From Ampullaceana balthica (Eukaryota > Mollusca > Gastropoda > Lymnaeidae), in the NCBI GenBank assembly GCA_944989445.1, contig CALYLW010001079.1:124001-188000 (forward strand): a stretch of DNA of 64,000 bases, written 5' to 3'. Positions 21,795 to 33,542 of the stretch are shown one piece after another (position 1 is the stretch's first letter; each line of letters opens with the position of its first letter). The translations under genes and the position numbers were made by a program. The notes below the pieces were generated by a model, which searched no databases, was not told the DNA's origin, and saw nothing but the letters and a program-made list of their open reading frames with translations.

Positions 21795-22920
21795 AAGATA
21801 TTGCACATGCGATCAATGTATTTTACAATAATGGTTTAGAAATTGATTGAATATTTCATATTGAATTAAACTTTTGCATTCTTTTTACCTTTCATGTAGT
21901 GGTATTATTTCTTATTTATGCTAATTTAATTTCAAATAAATGATGACAAAAATGAAGATTAAAAAAAATACACAGTATTTGAATTTAAATTAAACGAGAA
22001 ATAAACTTTTTTGTTACTTTGTTTTATAATTTACAATTATAGAAGGACGTATATTTCTTTCCGTGTTTACATCTGGTTTTATATGTGTCTTATCAACATG
22101 CATAATTTGCATGTATGTCCCATCTGTCTGTCCTTGACGCTACCAATTTTAGAAAGCAGCGCACCAAATTACTGCAACAAAAAATAACTCTTTTCGAATA
22201 TCCGCATAAAATTGTTCAATAATAATAATAATATAATAGTCCAAGTCACTCACTCACTCATTGAATGTGGAACGCTGAGGAACGATGTACAACAGTCTAT
22301 AGCAGTTAAAAAATCGTGTCGTGATTAGCACTGTAAAAAAGTTTTATATGACGTCATTGTTTGATCATATATTTTAAAATACAAGGTGTGCATCGGTGCG
22401 CAAAATGATTATAAATTAAAGATGCGCTGTAAAAAATATTTTATGACGTCATTGTTTTAGCTCTTATTTTAATTTTGGAAAAGGGAACAATGTAAAAAGA
22501 GTATTTGATGATGGTTAATTATAAAATACTTTGTGTACATTCCAGGAATTTTAATATTTCGTATTTATCAAACAAGGATAAGCTACTAGGGCTTTTGACA
22601 AAAAAAACAACAAAGTGGGCGCCGTATGCGCCCTACAACCCCTATTATAAAATACTTTGTGTATATTTCAGAAAGTTTAATCTTTCGTATTTATCAGACA
22701 AGGACAAGTTAGTTGCCTTGGGCTTTTGAAAAAGGTGGGCGCCGCAGGCGCCCTAAAAAAGCGGGCGCCGCGGCGCCGCAGCACAACCTAGTAGGGAAAT
22801 AATTTAAATGAATAAAATAAAAATAAATTAAATAAATGAAAGTTCTGTATTACGTTATTTTTTAATCTGATGTGTATTTATTTTGAAAAGTTCCGTCATT
22901 TTTGACGGGTGATACACTAG
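21795..22920 (+). mobile_element. Non-autonomous Helitron, plus strand
   Basis: The 3' end has the hairpin CCGTCATTTTTGACGG (22893-22908), then GTGATACACTAG ending in CTAG and followed by T, the canonical Helitron terminus. Similar sequence is found at 355-650 (upstream part), 24935-25330 (reverse, 3' part) and 63061-63240 (reverse, 3' end). It carries an internal tandem duplication of about 115 bp (22517-22628 and 22643-22753) that includes GTATTTATCA and GGGCGCCG..GGCGCC segments. The 5' boundary is approximate. No Rep/helicase gene is present. Confidence 0.75.
22893..22920 (+). terminator. Helitron 3' hairpin plus CTAG terminus
   Basis: The stem CCGTCA/TGACGG with a TTTT loop lies 12 bases upstream of the CTAG end. 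In Helitrons this is the transposition termination signal, not a transcription terminator. Confidence 0.75.
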
Positions 22921-23374
22921 TATATAAATAATGTTCTTAAAAAGACTCTTGAATGGGGAATGAGTCCTGTACATTCAGACGTTCAGAAGCAGAAAACCAA
23001 ATTCTCAACGAAAGAACGGGTGTTGGAGGGGGGGTGAGGTAGAGCATCGAGGTATTGATTTTTTTTTAAAAATTAACACGTGTCAACGTTTGTATTGTAT
23101 CTGCTGTGAAGACTCATGTCTGTGCAGTTATACTACTTATACACACACCACGTCTACTGTCCATGATTCCTGATCGCCAAGCGTACGCATTTTACCTCTG
23201 ATCTCATGTGTAACCTTGAAGAACTGTTCATTTATGAGAAGTTTCCCAGAGGCTTACCTGCCGTGGGATGTGGAAAAGTAAAGACAGACATTTTGACATC
23301 GCCACTGTCGACGCTCAGTATCTTGACCAACATGACCAGAGTAACAATGTAACTATGCTAAAGTCATTCTTGCT
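22921..23374. other. Intergenic sequence
   Basis: No gene recognised. A short open frame from 23268 continues into the adjacent MITE and is not supported. Confidence 0.4.
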
Positions 23375-23382
23375 ATCTAGGA

Positions 23383-23568
23383 CAGTGCTTCTCAAAGTGG
23401 TGGTCCGCGGACCGGTGCCGGTCCATGGGCCATCCGCTGCCGGTCCGAATATTTTCTCAAAAAAAAGGACAGAAAAATTGTCAGTTCAGGGAAAATAGTG
23501 TACCGGTCCCTGGTGCAACGAAAAAAATTCCTGCCGGTCCGCCATACTACAAAATTTGAGAAGCACTG
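23383..23568. mobile_element. hAT MITE, 186 bp
   Basis: The ends are CAGTGCTTCTCAAA and its complement TTTGAGAAGCACTG, flanked by the perfect 8-bp duplication ATCTAGGA (23375-23382 and 23569-23576). The interior is rich in CCGGTCCG-type words in both orientations. A related left end (CAGTGCTTCTCAATG) appears at about 27314. Confidence 0.92.
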
Positions 23569-23576
23569 ATCTAGGA

Positions 23577-24367
23577 GACCTGTTTCGGCGATCAGGTGCG
23601 CTGATCTCGTTCAATTTAGGTACAGATGTATGACGGATATACGCCCTCGTCAGGACATTTGTACATAATGTTGCGTATGTAACTATGTTTAGGAAGATTG
23701 AGAGTGCAATGTCTTTGCTCAAATTGTTGGAAATGTCTGTAAAACGCGGTGAGCCAAGATGTAGGCTGGGATACTGCGTATTTATAAGTCTACGAAATAA
23801 ATAAATAGATGTTTCATTTGTCAAATTTATATTACACAATAACAAAATTAAGTTAGAGCAACAGTAAGGATTCGGTCCCATGAATTATATCATTTAACTG
23901 CTAGCATTCCAAGAAAACTATTGCCGATTTATGACATTAAATAAAGCAGCATTTATAACTAAAAATGAACGGGCTTTAAAAAAATCATGTAAGCGAAACA
24001 AACTTTGGCAATAAATTCTAGTTTCTTAAAAAGAAATGAAGGATTCTTCAAAGTAACACTAAAGTGTACATGTTTCCACTGAATGTTCTAAAAAGGCACA
24101 TTTTTCTACTTGATGCTCTAAATTGTACCAATATGCTTTGGATGTTCTTAGTTTTATGTTCATTTCACAAAGATAAGTCCTATTTAACTATTTATTTGTT
24201 AGACGTTCCACTGTAACAACATTGTTTGAATGAGTTGTTTGATTATCCACAAAATCTCAGAAGTTTTAATATATTTCCATTACATTCTTAAAATGCCGTT
24301 CACAAGTTTATTTCATCGACTTACGTTGGGTACCAATCAGATCTTGCTGGACTCAAGCCGCCCTTAG
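23577..24367. other. Intergenic sequence
   Basis: No gene or element recognised. Frames are short. Confidence 0.4.
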
Positions 24368-24661
24368 GAACCGGGCAAGGGCGGATTAAGGCTGCACGGG
24401 GTTTGGCTGCAATTCAAACTGGGGCCCTATCCAGCTAGCGTCCCTTTAAATAAAATTACTGCTAGCAGCTTATATAAGTATAAGACTGTACTGTAACTTG
24501 TAACTAAATAGTCCATTGGTTCCTTGCTCCTAATTTGTCTTTACTCCGGGATCGGATTCATAAAAAAACCGAACACAAAGAAATAAATTTTTGCCGGGAA
24601 ACTAAAAATTGAGTCTAAAAAGATAATTTTAAAAAAATAGACAAATGAAAAAAAATTATAT

Positions 24662-24732
24662 GCTTCCGTTAGGAATTGAACCCGATATCGCTTGTGCTAG
24701 AAGCCAAGACGCTGCCACAAGACCACAAGTCC
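24662..24732 (-). repeat. tRNA-derived SINE head, fragment
   Basis: On the minus strand the segment has a B box GGTTCAATTCC and, upstream, CTTGGCTTCTAGCACAAG, which folds as an anticodon arm whose loop would present TCT. The acceptor and T stems do not pair properly, so this is not a functional tRNA. A pol III-derived SINE remnant is the best reading. Confidence 0.5.
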
Positions 24733-24934
24733 TGTTTAACATTAAAAATTTAAAAGATATAAATAGTATTTATTAATATTTTTTCTTATTGAGCCATTCA
24801 AATCTAGTTTTTCGAAACTGAGGCTATCGGACCCGAATAGCGATCAGATTAATAGATAAGGTTTTAATAATTTATTTAATTTATGATATTTTTAGGGATT
24901 CATGCAAAAATTTGTCCACCTTTATTATAAAATA

Positions 24935-25330
24935 CTAGTGTACACCCGTCAAAAATGACGGAAGTTTTCAGCTGAAATCTATTTGTTTTATAAAAAATGC
25001 ACTTTTTATGGCGCCTATGGCACCGACCTTTTTCAAAAGCCCAACTAACTTGTCCTTGTTTGATAAATACGAAATATTAAACTTTCTGAAATGTACACAA
25101 AGTATTTTATAATTAACCATCATTAAATCCTCTTTTTACATTGATCCCTTTTCCAAATTTAAAATATGAGCGAAAACAATGACGCAATATTATATTTTTT
25201 TACAGCGCATTTTTAATTTGCACACCATTTGATGCATTGGTGCAGTAATTTGGTTTTCCCCGCTTTCTAAAATTAGTAGCGTCAGGACAGACTGACTTGC
25301 GTGACAATTGCAAATTATATAGTTTTATAC
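24935..25330 (-). mobile_element. Non-autonomous Helitron, 3' part, minus strand
   Basis: Read on the minus strand it ends with hairpin CCGTCATTTTTGACGG (24946-24961), GGTGTACACTAG, then T. Upstream it follows 22100-22750 closely (GTATTTATCAAACAAGGACA, GGCGCC words) but has one, not two, copies of the 115-bp segment. It is nested inside the hAT element 24376-25392. Confidence 0.75.
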
Positions 25331-25442
25331 TCAATTCGAGGGCCCCTAAATCATAGGAGGCCCCTGGCTTAAGCCCCCTTAATCCGCCATAGGACCCGGG
25401 AATGGCAAGGTGACTCGAGATACTTCGGATGGCTAACCCTTA

Positions 25443-25639
25443 CAGAGTCGTCACTAGGGTGGGTATCACTCAGAGTGGTAGCTTCTGGTGTCACTCCATC
25501 CCGACTTACCCCATAGACCTCCTCCGAAGCTGTCAGTCCCAAATAACGGGAACATAGATATAATAACATTTTGTGTCAACCCTTGTGATGGTGTCAGCCG
25601 GTGCGTTCCACATCCCCGCACCCCCTAGTGACGCCTCTG
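25443..25639. mobile_element. hAT MITE with CAGAGGCGTCACTAGGG ends, 197 bp
   Basis: The left end is CAGAGTCGTCACTAGGG and the right end, on the minus strand, is CAGAGGCGTCACTAGGG. Flanking 8-mers AACCCTTA and ACCCCTAA agree at six of eight positions. The same terminus occurs at 33543 next to a hAT transposase fragment, which may be its autonomous parent. Confidence 0.75.
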
Positions 25640-25647
25640 ACCCCTAA

Positions 25648-27110
25648 CATGCCTTTCCGAATTTGGCTAATGTTCTTTTTTTTTAATTACGTAATGATTA
25701 AAAATCTCAGCGATTCTACAAATTCAGTCATAAATTTGTCATTAATGTTATTGGTTTTTAAATAAACTTTATCTGCCTAGAAATGTTCAAATACTTTAAC
25801 TAAACAGATCAAAATTTTAGAGAATGAATTAAAATATTTAATTCTTCTTTAAAATTGATTTAGCTTCGGTACATTTTAAGATTAAAAACAAATAATTGAA
25901 CAATAAAAATTAAAATTTAAAATTAAATAATATATTTAAAAATTAATTTTAACAAAAAAATTTAGAATGTGTGGAACGCATCAAATGGATTGCAATTATT
26001 TAAGGACACATTTATACATATATCCAATGTAATGTATGCAATCTTAATTTTTAAAAATATGAAAAAAAATTTGGTTGGGAATTTGATTAAAATTAAATGA
26101 CATTTATTATTACAATTATACGTTATTGTATATCTGAATTTAGTGTAAAATAAAATACTTTAAAGTGTTACTTTTTTAATCGTTTGTTATATTTATAATA
26201 ATAAATTAATACATAAATTTTAAAAGAATAAATAAGTGTGTATGTCTGTGTGAGTACGGCTTGCGTGTTTGCATGTGTGTGTTTGTGTGTGCCTGCGTAA
26301 AAAGTTCTAGCCTGAGCAAAACATACATCTGTACAAAATGTCTATGTCACTGTATCCTATTTTAATAAGTTTATGCGTTAACGGTTTTTAGATTAAATTG
26401 TTTAAAGTAGAAATCACAGCCGATGCTAATTATTTAAACCTGATTGGAAAAGAGCGACGGTCGAATAAAAAAAAACGTGTAAAAAAGAATCACTGTCAAG
26501 TTTGTGTCCATAAATAATGAAAGATCCACTAAAATAATAAACAACCTGGCTTCGTTAAAACAAGGCGTTTTTTTTTCAATTACTTCAGCACTTGACGTGA
26601 ATGCAATCAATATTTATTATTTTTTCTAAAATACTAAAATATATATATATATATATGCTAATTTAGAATCCAAAGAAATTTGCAGAAATGAAATATAAGT
26701 ATTAGATATTAAAACACATCAAATGTTGACTTACCACACATTTTTAACACACAAATAACATTGATTTTGATGGTACCGCAAGCTTTCGTAATAATTTAAA
26801 TGAATTATTTAATGGACGGTTTTTAACGCAATTTAAAAATTAAGATTTTATAACAAACTATATTTTAAAAATATTATAAATTAGTAGCTATTATTTATTA
26901 GCTCAGCCATTAAGTTAACACTGGTATAATTACATTTATTTTAAGTTGCTTTTTTTTCTCTTTCGGAAAATAAATTTAAATGATGGACAGCATTTTGTTG
27001 TAACTTGCTGAGCAGTTGACTTTTTTGGGGTGATTTGCTGGATCTAAGATGTAAGTGTAAGCTGTTTTAACCATTCCATCCTAAATTCTCACATTTAGCT
27101 GGAGTTATTG
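25648..27110. other. Very AT-rich intergenic sequence
   Basis: No gene. A GTGTGT-rich tract lies at about 26236-26300 and a short (TA)n at 26640-26657. Confidence 0.4.
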
Positions 27111-27111
27111 C

Positions 27112-28838
27112 GGGCCGTCCATAAATGACGTCACGCACCTAGGGGGGGGGAGGGGGTCTCACTTTTTTGACGATGCGTGACGAGGGGGAGGGAGGGGGTT
27201 GAAGAAATGTGACGTCACATCAAAAGGGTAACTTTAAATAAAACTTCCACTGAAATATTTGGTCGCTTACAATTTATGTAATGACTTCCCCCCCCCCTTT
27301 TTTTTAAAAAATCAGTGCTTCTCAATGTGCCGGTCGGTAGGACGTCAGACGCTGGTTGGCGTATGCTATCAAGACACGAAAATTAAATCTAATTATAATC
27401 CTTAAGTTTGAGAATCCACAAGATAACATGAAATTGTTACACTGCGTCGTTTGATGTTTGATGTTGACATCAAAGCATTTGTGATGTAACCGCAGATCCG
27501 TTTGGTTCTCTCATGGAAGGAGTCGTAAAACCTTTTTGCCCGTTACCCCCAAATATACAAGTTTATGTATGCGTTACCCCCCCTCCCCCGACTCTAGGTC
27601 CTGCTCACATGACTCGGGGATTTGGGGAGCGTCTTAGGTCCTGCTCACATGACTCGGGGATTTGGGGAGCGTCTTTAGCGAAAATGCTACTGGTGAGTTT
27701 TACAAGCATGACAAGTGTCTAAAATGATTTGAATAGGATTATGTGTAGATATTTTAAGTCAAAACGACACGAAATATCCTTTTTCTTTAAAAGAGGAGGG
27801 GGGGGGAATCTATTTGGTAGAATTAAAAACGTTTTAAGTTTGATATAATTGTTCGATTGTTGTTTTTTTTTGTCAAACGCACCTGGCCATTCTAGTCTTC
27901 TAGATTCTAGATATAATGGTAAATGAGCCCATTTAAAATTAGTCAAGTATTCATTAACTTTATTGAATGCATCAAAATCTTTACATCGCAATCGAGAGGA
28001 GCCAAAACAACTTTTCTTCTTAGCTCAGTTTTTAAGGCATTAATTTTAAATATCACAGAAATGATACGTGATAAAGACAAGACATGTGGATTAAGATTAT
28101 TGTCACTCGTGTCAATATAAATGAAAGTATGGTAGATTTAGGTGTCTTCATATAGTGCGTAGGTAAGAAATCTACATAGTTGTCAAATTTTTTAAAAAAT
28201 GCATTTTCTGGAAGGAACCGGTTTAATAATGGGGATATGTTCCAAGCGTACACGTACACATGACGTATTTAATATATCTAGCGGATTGTAGTGGATGTTA
28301 TATGTCCCAAATGAGTCTTCATTACCCCCAAGAATTCCCTTTTTTGACCCCAGTTCAGGTTATTTACCTCTGTTCGCCGACCTCTTTCTTACGTAAGTCA
28401 ATTGAGGGAATTTTAAAAAATACATTTTTAAAATGTTATTTTTAAATAATTATTTTTCTAAACAAAGACGTTAACCGTGATGATTAATAGTCAATTTTTA
28501 ATTTGTATGCATTAAAATAAAATATAAGCTAAGGATGTTAACACAGTTCGTTTTCTGAAGGCCGGCTAAACTTTATTTTAAAAATGCTTCACGCGGGTTA
28601 CGATATTACAATGTAGATCTTCACTAAATAAATAAATAATAAATGACAATAAAAGTGATTTGAAACACTACTTATTTTCAAATAGAAAATAAAGTATTTT
28701 TTTTTGGGGGGGGGTGTCAAAGATTTGTGACGTATTTTTAGAGGGGTGGTCTAAGTTTTTGTGACGTCGCGTGACAAGGGGGGGGGGAGGGGGTCAAAAA
28801 TCTGCAAAAATCGCGTGACGTCATTTATGGACGGCCCC
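27112..28838. mobile_element. DNA transposon family with CCGTCCATAAATGACGTCA ends, copy 1
   Basis: The left end GGGCCGTCCATAAATGACG and the right end (complement, ATGGACGGCCCC) are inverted repeats followed inward by G-runs and further TGTGACG words. Copy 2 (36861-37280) is 420 bp, and its interior aligns with both edges here. About 1.3 kb between roughly 27290 and 28560 has no counterpart in copy 2 and is an insertion, starting near a CAGTGCTTCTCAATG hAT-like end. No intact transposase is seen, and no clean target duplication. Confidence 0.7.
27596..27675. repeat. 40-bp tandem duplication
   Basis: Two identical adjacent copies (27596-27635 and 27636-27675) beginning AGGTCCTGCTCACATGACTC. 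The duplication looks recent. Confidence 0.95.
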
Positions 28839-29132
28839 TTATACAATTGTACAATTTTAAAATTAAATATTTATTTAACAATAAATAGCCGCATATTTTT
28901 GTTTTTGTTTCTGGCTTTTTTCTCCACTTGTCTCAGGTTTTGAAATCTAAAGATGACTGTCTTAGTCAATGTGAAAGAGTTGATTGGGAAACGCTCACAC
29001 ATTAACAAACAATTCTTAAAAGTTAGATCAAGCATATGATTTAACAGAGTTGTCTCCCCTGCTCTGCACATCGGGTAATAACTGGAAACGAACGTGGTCT
29101 AGTACAAACTGGTTTGTAAATTCGCTGAAACC

Positions 29133-29553
29133 AAGACACAGTGGTAGTATTAAATTATGTCAACTAAAGCTCTCAAGACACAGTGGTAGTATTAAATTAT
29201 GTCAACTAAAGCTCTCAAGACACAGTGGTAGTATTAAATTATGTCAACTAAAGCTCTCAAGACACAGTGGTAGCATTAAATTATGTCAACTAAAGCTCTC
29301 AAGACACAGTGGTAGTATTAAATTATGTCAACTAAAGCTCTCAAGACACAGTGGTAGTATTAAATTATGTCAACTAAAGCTCTCAAGACACAGTGGTAGT
29401 ATTAAATTATGTCAACTAAAGCTCTCAAGACAAAGTAGTAGTATTAAATTATGTCAACTAAAGCTCTCAAGACACAGTGGTAGTATTAAATTATGTCAAC
29501 TAAAGCTCTCAAGATACAGTGGTAGTATTAAATTATGTCAACTAATGCTCTCA
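29133..29553. repeat. Minisatellite, 42-bp unit, about 10 copies
   Basis: The unit runs ACAGTGGTAGTATTAAATTA then TGTCAACTAAAGCTCTCAAG. Copies differ at only a few positions, so the array is young. A multiple of three keeps one frame open (RHSGSIKLCQLKLS repeated), but nothing supports translation. Confidence 0.95.
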
Positions 29554-32503
29554 CAACCTAGCCTAGTATGTTTTTAGAGTTTTCTAAAACAAGAAGGGAT
29601 TAATGATTAATTATACAAAGCATTTGAGTTAATCCAAGCCATAAAACAATTTTGAGTTGCAAGTGATTTTTTTTAATGAACACTTAGTTCACAATTAGCA
29701 TTCACATACTGTTGCCTTTATCCAATGTTAAATTTTATTGTGTAAACAATATTGCAAGACATAAACCATATTTGCTTTTTACCTGATTTCATTTTTAATT
29801 CCTCGTAGGCTAGATAATGGACATGTTTTTTCTCGATTTTCATAAAACTGGGCCAGAAAACCAATACCTGCTTCGAGCTTTTGGTCTAAAGCAGACGTAA
29901 AAATTTATCAACATCACTCTCTCACATACCACCAATCGTTTAACTATTATTATCAAGCTTTAAAAAATTCTTTATTTTAAAAAATTTTTTATGAAAAAAA
30001 AATATGAAAGAAAATACACCAAATAAATATACAGTATAGCAAATCTGAGTGATGTTGCAGTGAGTTTCCTTTTAAAAAAAATTAACTAATATATTGTTAA
30101 TTTTTTTGTTTTTATTAATACATACATACAAGAACAGCAACAACAACTATACAAACAACTTTAATGTGTCCCCCCCCCTTCCTTTTTTTCCCTTTACATA
30201 TTTTCCCGTGAGTTTAAGCACGGTTTCAATCCTAGCTGACGCTTTCTTTGAACTTCGTCGTCCAATTTGATTTTAAAATGTTAATATGTGTAGATGGAGC
30301 CTTTTTAATTATGACTCTAATATCTGAATAATAAGTATTGTAAGGAAGCAAGAAAAGCCGAGTGAGGAAATATTTTCTCTACGACCCGGGGTCTGAGGGT
30401 TTGTGCCCAGGTGGCTGCTGGGGCAAACTGATGATCTTGACATGATGCCAACATGGCGATGAGTAATATAACGTCACATCTGTACATCGCTTTGTGTCTG
30501 AATAGACAACTCCGGCTCCAGATTCTAAAGTACGATGTCAGGCTAATGCCAAAATACACAACGAAGGAAAACTTCATTTAATCTCACTGTGAATCTTTCT
30601 TTCCGTGTTTTGTAGACATAACAAGTCTTAGATGACGTACTTATGTTTCGGTGACAAATAAAATCTCAAACCCATATCCCCTTGCATACTTGTTTTTTCT
30701 AAAGGTTTTCGTCTTAGCAAAGTTGTGCACCCCCATCCGGGTCACTAAATAATAAGCTGATTAAATCTACTTCTTTTTTTCCTTTCACGGGCCATAGCCT
30801 GGGAAGTTCGTACCACTTCGGGGCTTTAAAAATATTTTTCTGCACATCCTCGCATTGCCAAAATAACATTTTTAATTCATTCAGTCTCAGTCAACCTCAT
30901 ATGTAGCGCCATTCGAAAACTGTCTACCAATGTAGAGATTAAAGTGTTATTTTGAATGTTTGTCATGGAGGTGAATTAAATAAACTCTCTAAACATAGTT
31001 TTCATTCACCCACTTCGATTGAGATGTACGCTCCCAACTACAGGGTGCCAAAGTTAGGTGGAGGAAATGAAAGGATTTGGGAGGGGGAGGGAGGGGCTGA
31101 CTTCTTCTATTGATTCACCACAAGGTTAACAGCAGAAACAAACTTCTAGCAGGCCAAAGAGTTAAAATATCAACTTTTTTTAAAACTGATCTTTACAAAA
31201 AAAATTAAAAAAATCGTTTCTGAATTTACCATGTCGTCTGCAAACATGTTTCGTGTCTCAGATTAAAGAAATATGGTATCATTTGTATAACATTAAAATC
31301 AACCAGAAAAGCTTGTGTAGTGCAAGTTTAAGGAAATAATGCAGACACCCCAGAACAAGAACTGTTGTTTCGAAGATAGTACCTAGACTTCCGGGGTCAA
31401 GGACGACGCCTAATGTCACTTGAACACGATACATGAATGAAGTATTGTTTTAAAACAGGTTTCTGTCGACAAATTAAAAAATAAACATTTCAAATATACA
31501 TCATTTAAGTTAACGTTACACAATTCAGACAGGTGTTGTAAATATTTCTGCTATTATATTATACATTTTATTTTCATCAGTCGACGGCGTTCTTCAAAAC
31601 ATTCATTGTAACTCTCGCTGCCAGACAGCTGCGACTGCGGGGAAGATGCACGCAGCACCGTTCAGTTATACAAGATAAACAGAATACGTATAGTAAAGAT
31701 TAAAGAATTCCTGCAATCTTCATCTTATATTGTGAGTAAAGAGTGCATACTCGAATATCTGGACACTCATATTTACTCATTATTTTTTTTATTATCTTAG
31801 AATCTGTTGTTTTGTTAACAATATTTATTATAGAGAAGAAATGGCATCTAACAACGGTAACATCTCCGAAACAACAACCTCTCACCAATCACGGCCCTGT
31901 GCTGTACATGCCGCTGCTTGCTCTTGGGAAAAAATGGAGGGGGCAGTTGAGTGGCGTCCATTGATAAATTCATCAGTCCGACAAGATGGACAAAAATCAT
32001 GTTTTGAAAATCCACGGACTTATTTTTTAGTCTCCGGACAGAAATTTGCTGATTTTCCGTAGCCCGTGATTGTGTAATCGTAGCTGATATCACTTGTTTG
32101 AAACATTCAATTTGATTGGCTGCCTGTGATCGTACGAGAAAACGTCAAGTCAGAGAGATAAGAAATGAGGACAGAAAACGACTCTCAAAACAAGGTTCAG
32201 AATTTTTCAAGAAACTTCGGGGCAAGGATTTAATAAATGAGAATTATAATAACAATCACAAGCCCACTTATATAAGCCCCTTGTGATAAGTTTAGTCGTG
32301 ATGTTTACCAGGAGTCAGTGAATGGTTTGGGCTACATTTTTGTTGAAACCGTTGCTTCAAATGACGTCGAAGATCCAAATGTGTGAGAACCTGTGGGCTT
32401 TGCTCGCTGACGAACCTGGAAACATGGCGTTAATCATATCAACACGTTTTTGTTATTGCCCGTGGCCGGCTTCTCCCAATCCAATGGAAGAGATTGGTGT
32501 TAC
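29554..32503. other. Long intergenic stretch
   Basis: No gene, RNA or transposon recognised over nearly 3 kb. Short open frames at 30317-30577 (minus) and 31841-32062 (plus) show no known motif. GC content rises around 30360-30520 and 31600-31660 without explanation. Confidence 0.4.
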
Positions 32504-32727
32504 CTCACACAAACTAGGACGGCCACCAAATATCTTGCTTCTCACACAAACTAGGACGGCCACCAACTATCTTGCTCCTCACACAAACTAGGACGGCCAC
32601 CAAATATCTTGCTCCTCACACAAACTAGGTCGGCCCCCAAATATCTTGCTCCTCACACAAACAAGAACGGCCACCAAATTTCTTGCTCCTCACACAAACA
32701 AGAACGGCCACCAAATTTCTTGCTCCT
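32504..32727. repeat. Minisatellite, 37-bp unit, 6 copies
   Basis: The unit starts CTCACACAAACTAGGACGGC and continues CACCAAATATCTTGCTC. The last two copies share the variants AAGAACGG and AAATTTC, showing local homogenisation. Confidence 0.95.
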
Positions 32728-32984
32728 CCACTTTTCTCTGTTTCATCATAAATTTTGAGCGTGTATGAAGATTTAAGAAAAAAACATTGAAGCAGCCGTG
32801 AATATTTAGAAGCTCTTAATTTTTCAAAACAAATCAAATATGTGAATCCTACGAACAGTTAAATACACTTTGGCGCCTATTCGTTAAACATACATCAAGG
32901 AAATAATTGAACTAGGCCTATATTCGTCCTTGGTATGGATGCCATCCAACAAATGTAGCTATATCTACATGTAATACATCCATG

Positions 32985-33262
32985 CATCCATGTGGCGCTA
33001 CAGCCCATGTAGGTCTTGGCCCGGGCCTGCCTTCATGACCTCCTTCCACTCAGTCCTGATCAACGACTTTCTTCTCCAACATTGGATGCCCAGTTGCTGT
33101 AGAACTTTTTCTTATCGTGTATCCATCTAAGCTTATCTCTTCCCTTGAGCCGATTTCCTCTGAGGTTTTGGTGGTGCACCCTCTTTGCTCCTCTGTCATT
33201 TGTCATTCTAAGTGTCCTGCCCAGCGTAGTCTGCTTTTTTTATATTTCTGTTACTATCATGA
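32985..33262 (-). pseudogene. LINE ORF2 C-terminal fragment
   Basis: Minus-strand reading with frame changes gives KKADYAGQDT, KLRWIHD, QQLGIQCWRRKS, DRTEWKEVMKAGPG and finally APHG. These match the conserved C-terminus of many invertebrate LINE polyproteins (GH.LRM...RGR.K.RW.D.V..DL..LGI..WRRKA.DR.EW). Only the last 90 or so codons remain, so the clade cannot be fixed. Confidence 0.6.
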
Positions 33263-33282
33263 TATGTAATAAATGTAATGTT

Positions 33283-33430
<148 letters not shown>

Positions 33431-33542
33431 GAAATGTGAAGAATAAAAATTATATTTTTATGCAATTTATAATTATATCAGAATAAAACAAACCCGTAAA
33501 AACAAAGTTTTTGACTATAAATCCCTTATATATGAGGCAATT

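Larger units (their letters stand above)
24376..25392. mobile_element. Non-autonomous hAT element containing a Helitron
   Basis: The left end CAAGGGCGGATTAAGG and the right end (minus strand CTATGGCGGATTAAGG) are imperfect inverted repeats. They are followed inward by GGGGCCCT on both sides. Flanking 8-mers GAACCGGG (24368-24375) and GACCCGGG (25393-25400) differ at one base. A reverse Helitron 3' part (24935-25330) and a tRNA-like segment (24662-24732) sit inside. Confidence 0.75.

Noticed and set aside
24662..24732. Functional tRNA (anticodon TCT)
   Set aside because: Acceptor and T stems do not pair, and it lies within a hAT element; kept only as a SINE-like remnant.
29050..29577. 175-codon repetitive protein
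   Set aside because: It is the 42-bp tandem array in frame, with no start context or conserved domain.
31841..32093. Overlapping open frames of 73-81 codons on both strands
   Set aside because: No known motif; openness in several frames at once suggests chance in a locally GC-balanced stretch.
32504..32727. CRISPR-like short repeats
   Set aside because: A 37-bp tandem repeat without spacers.
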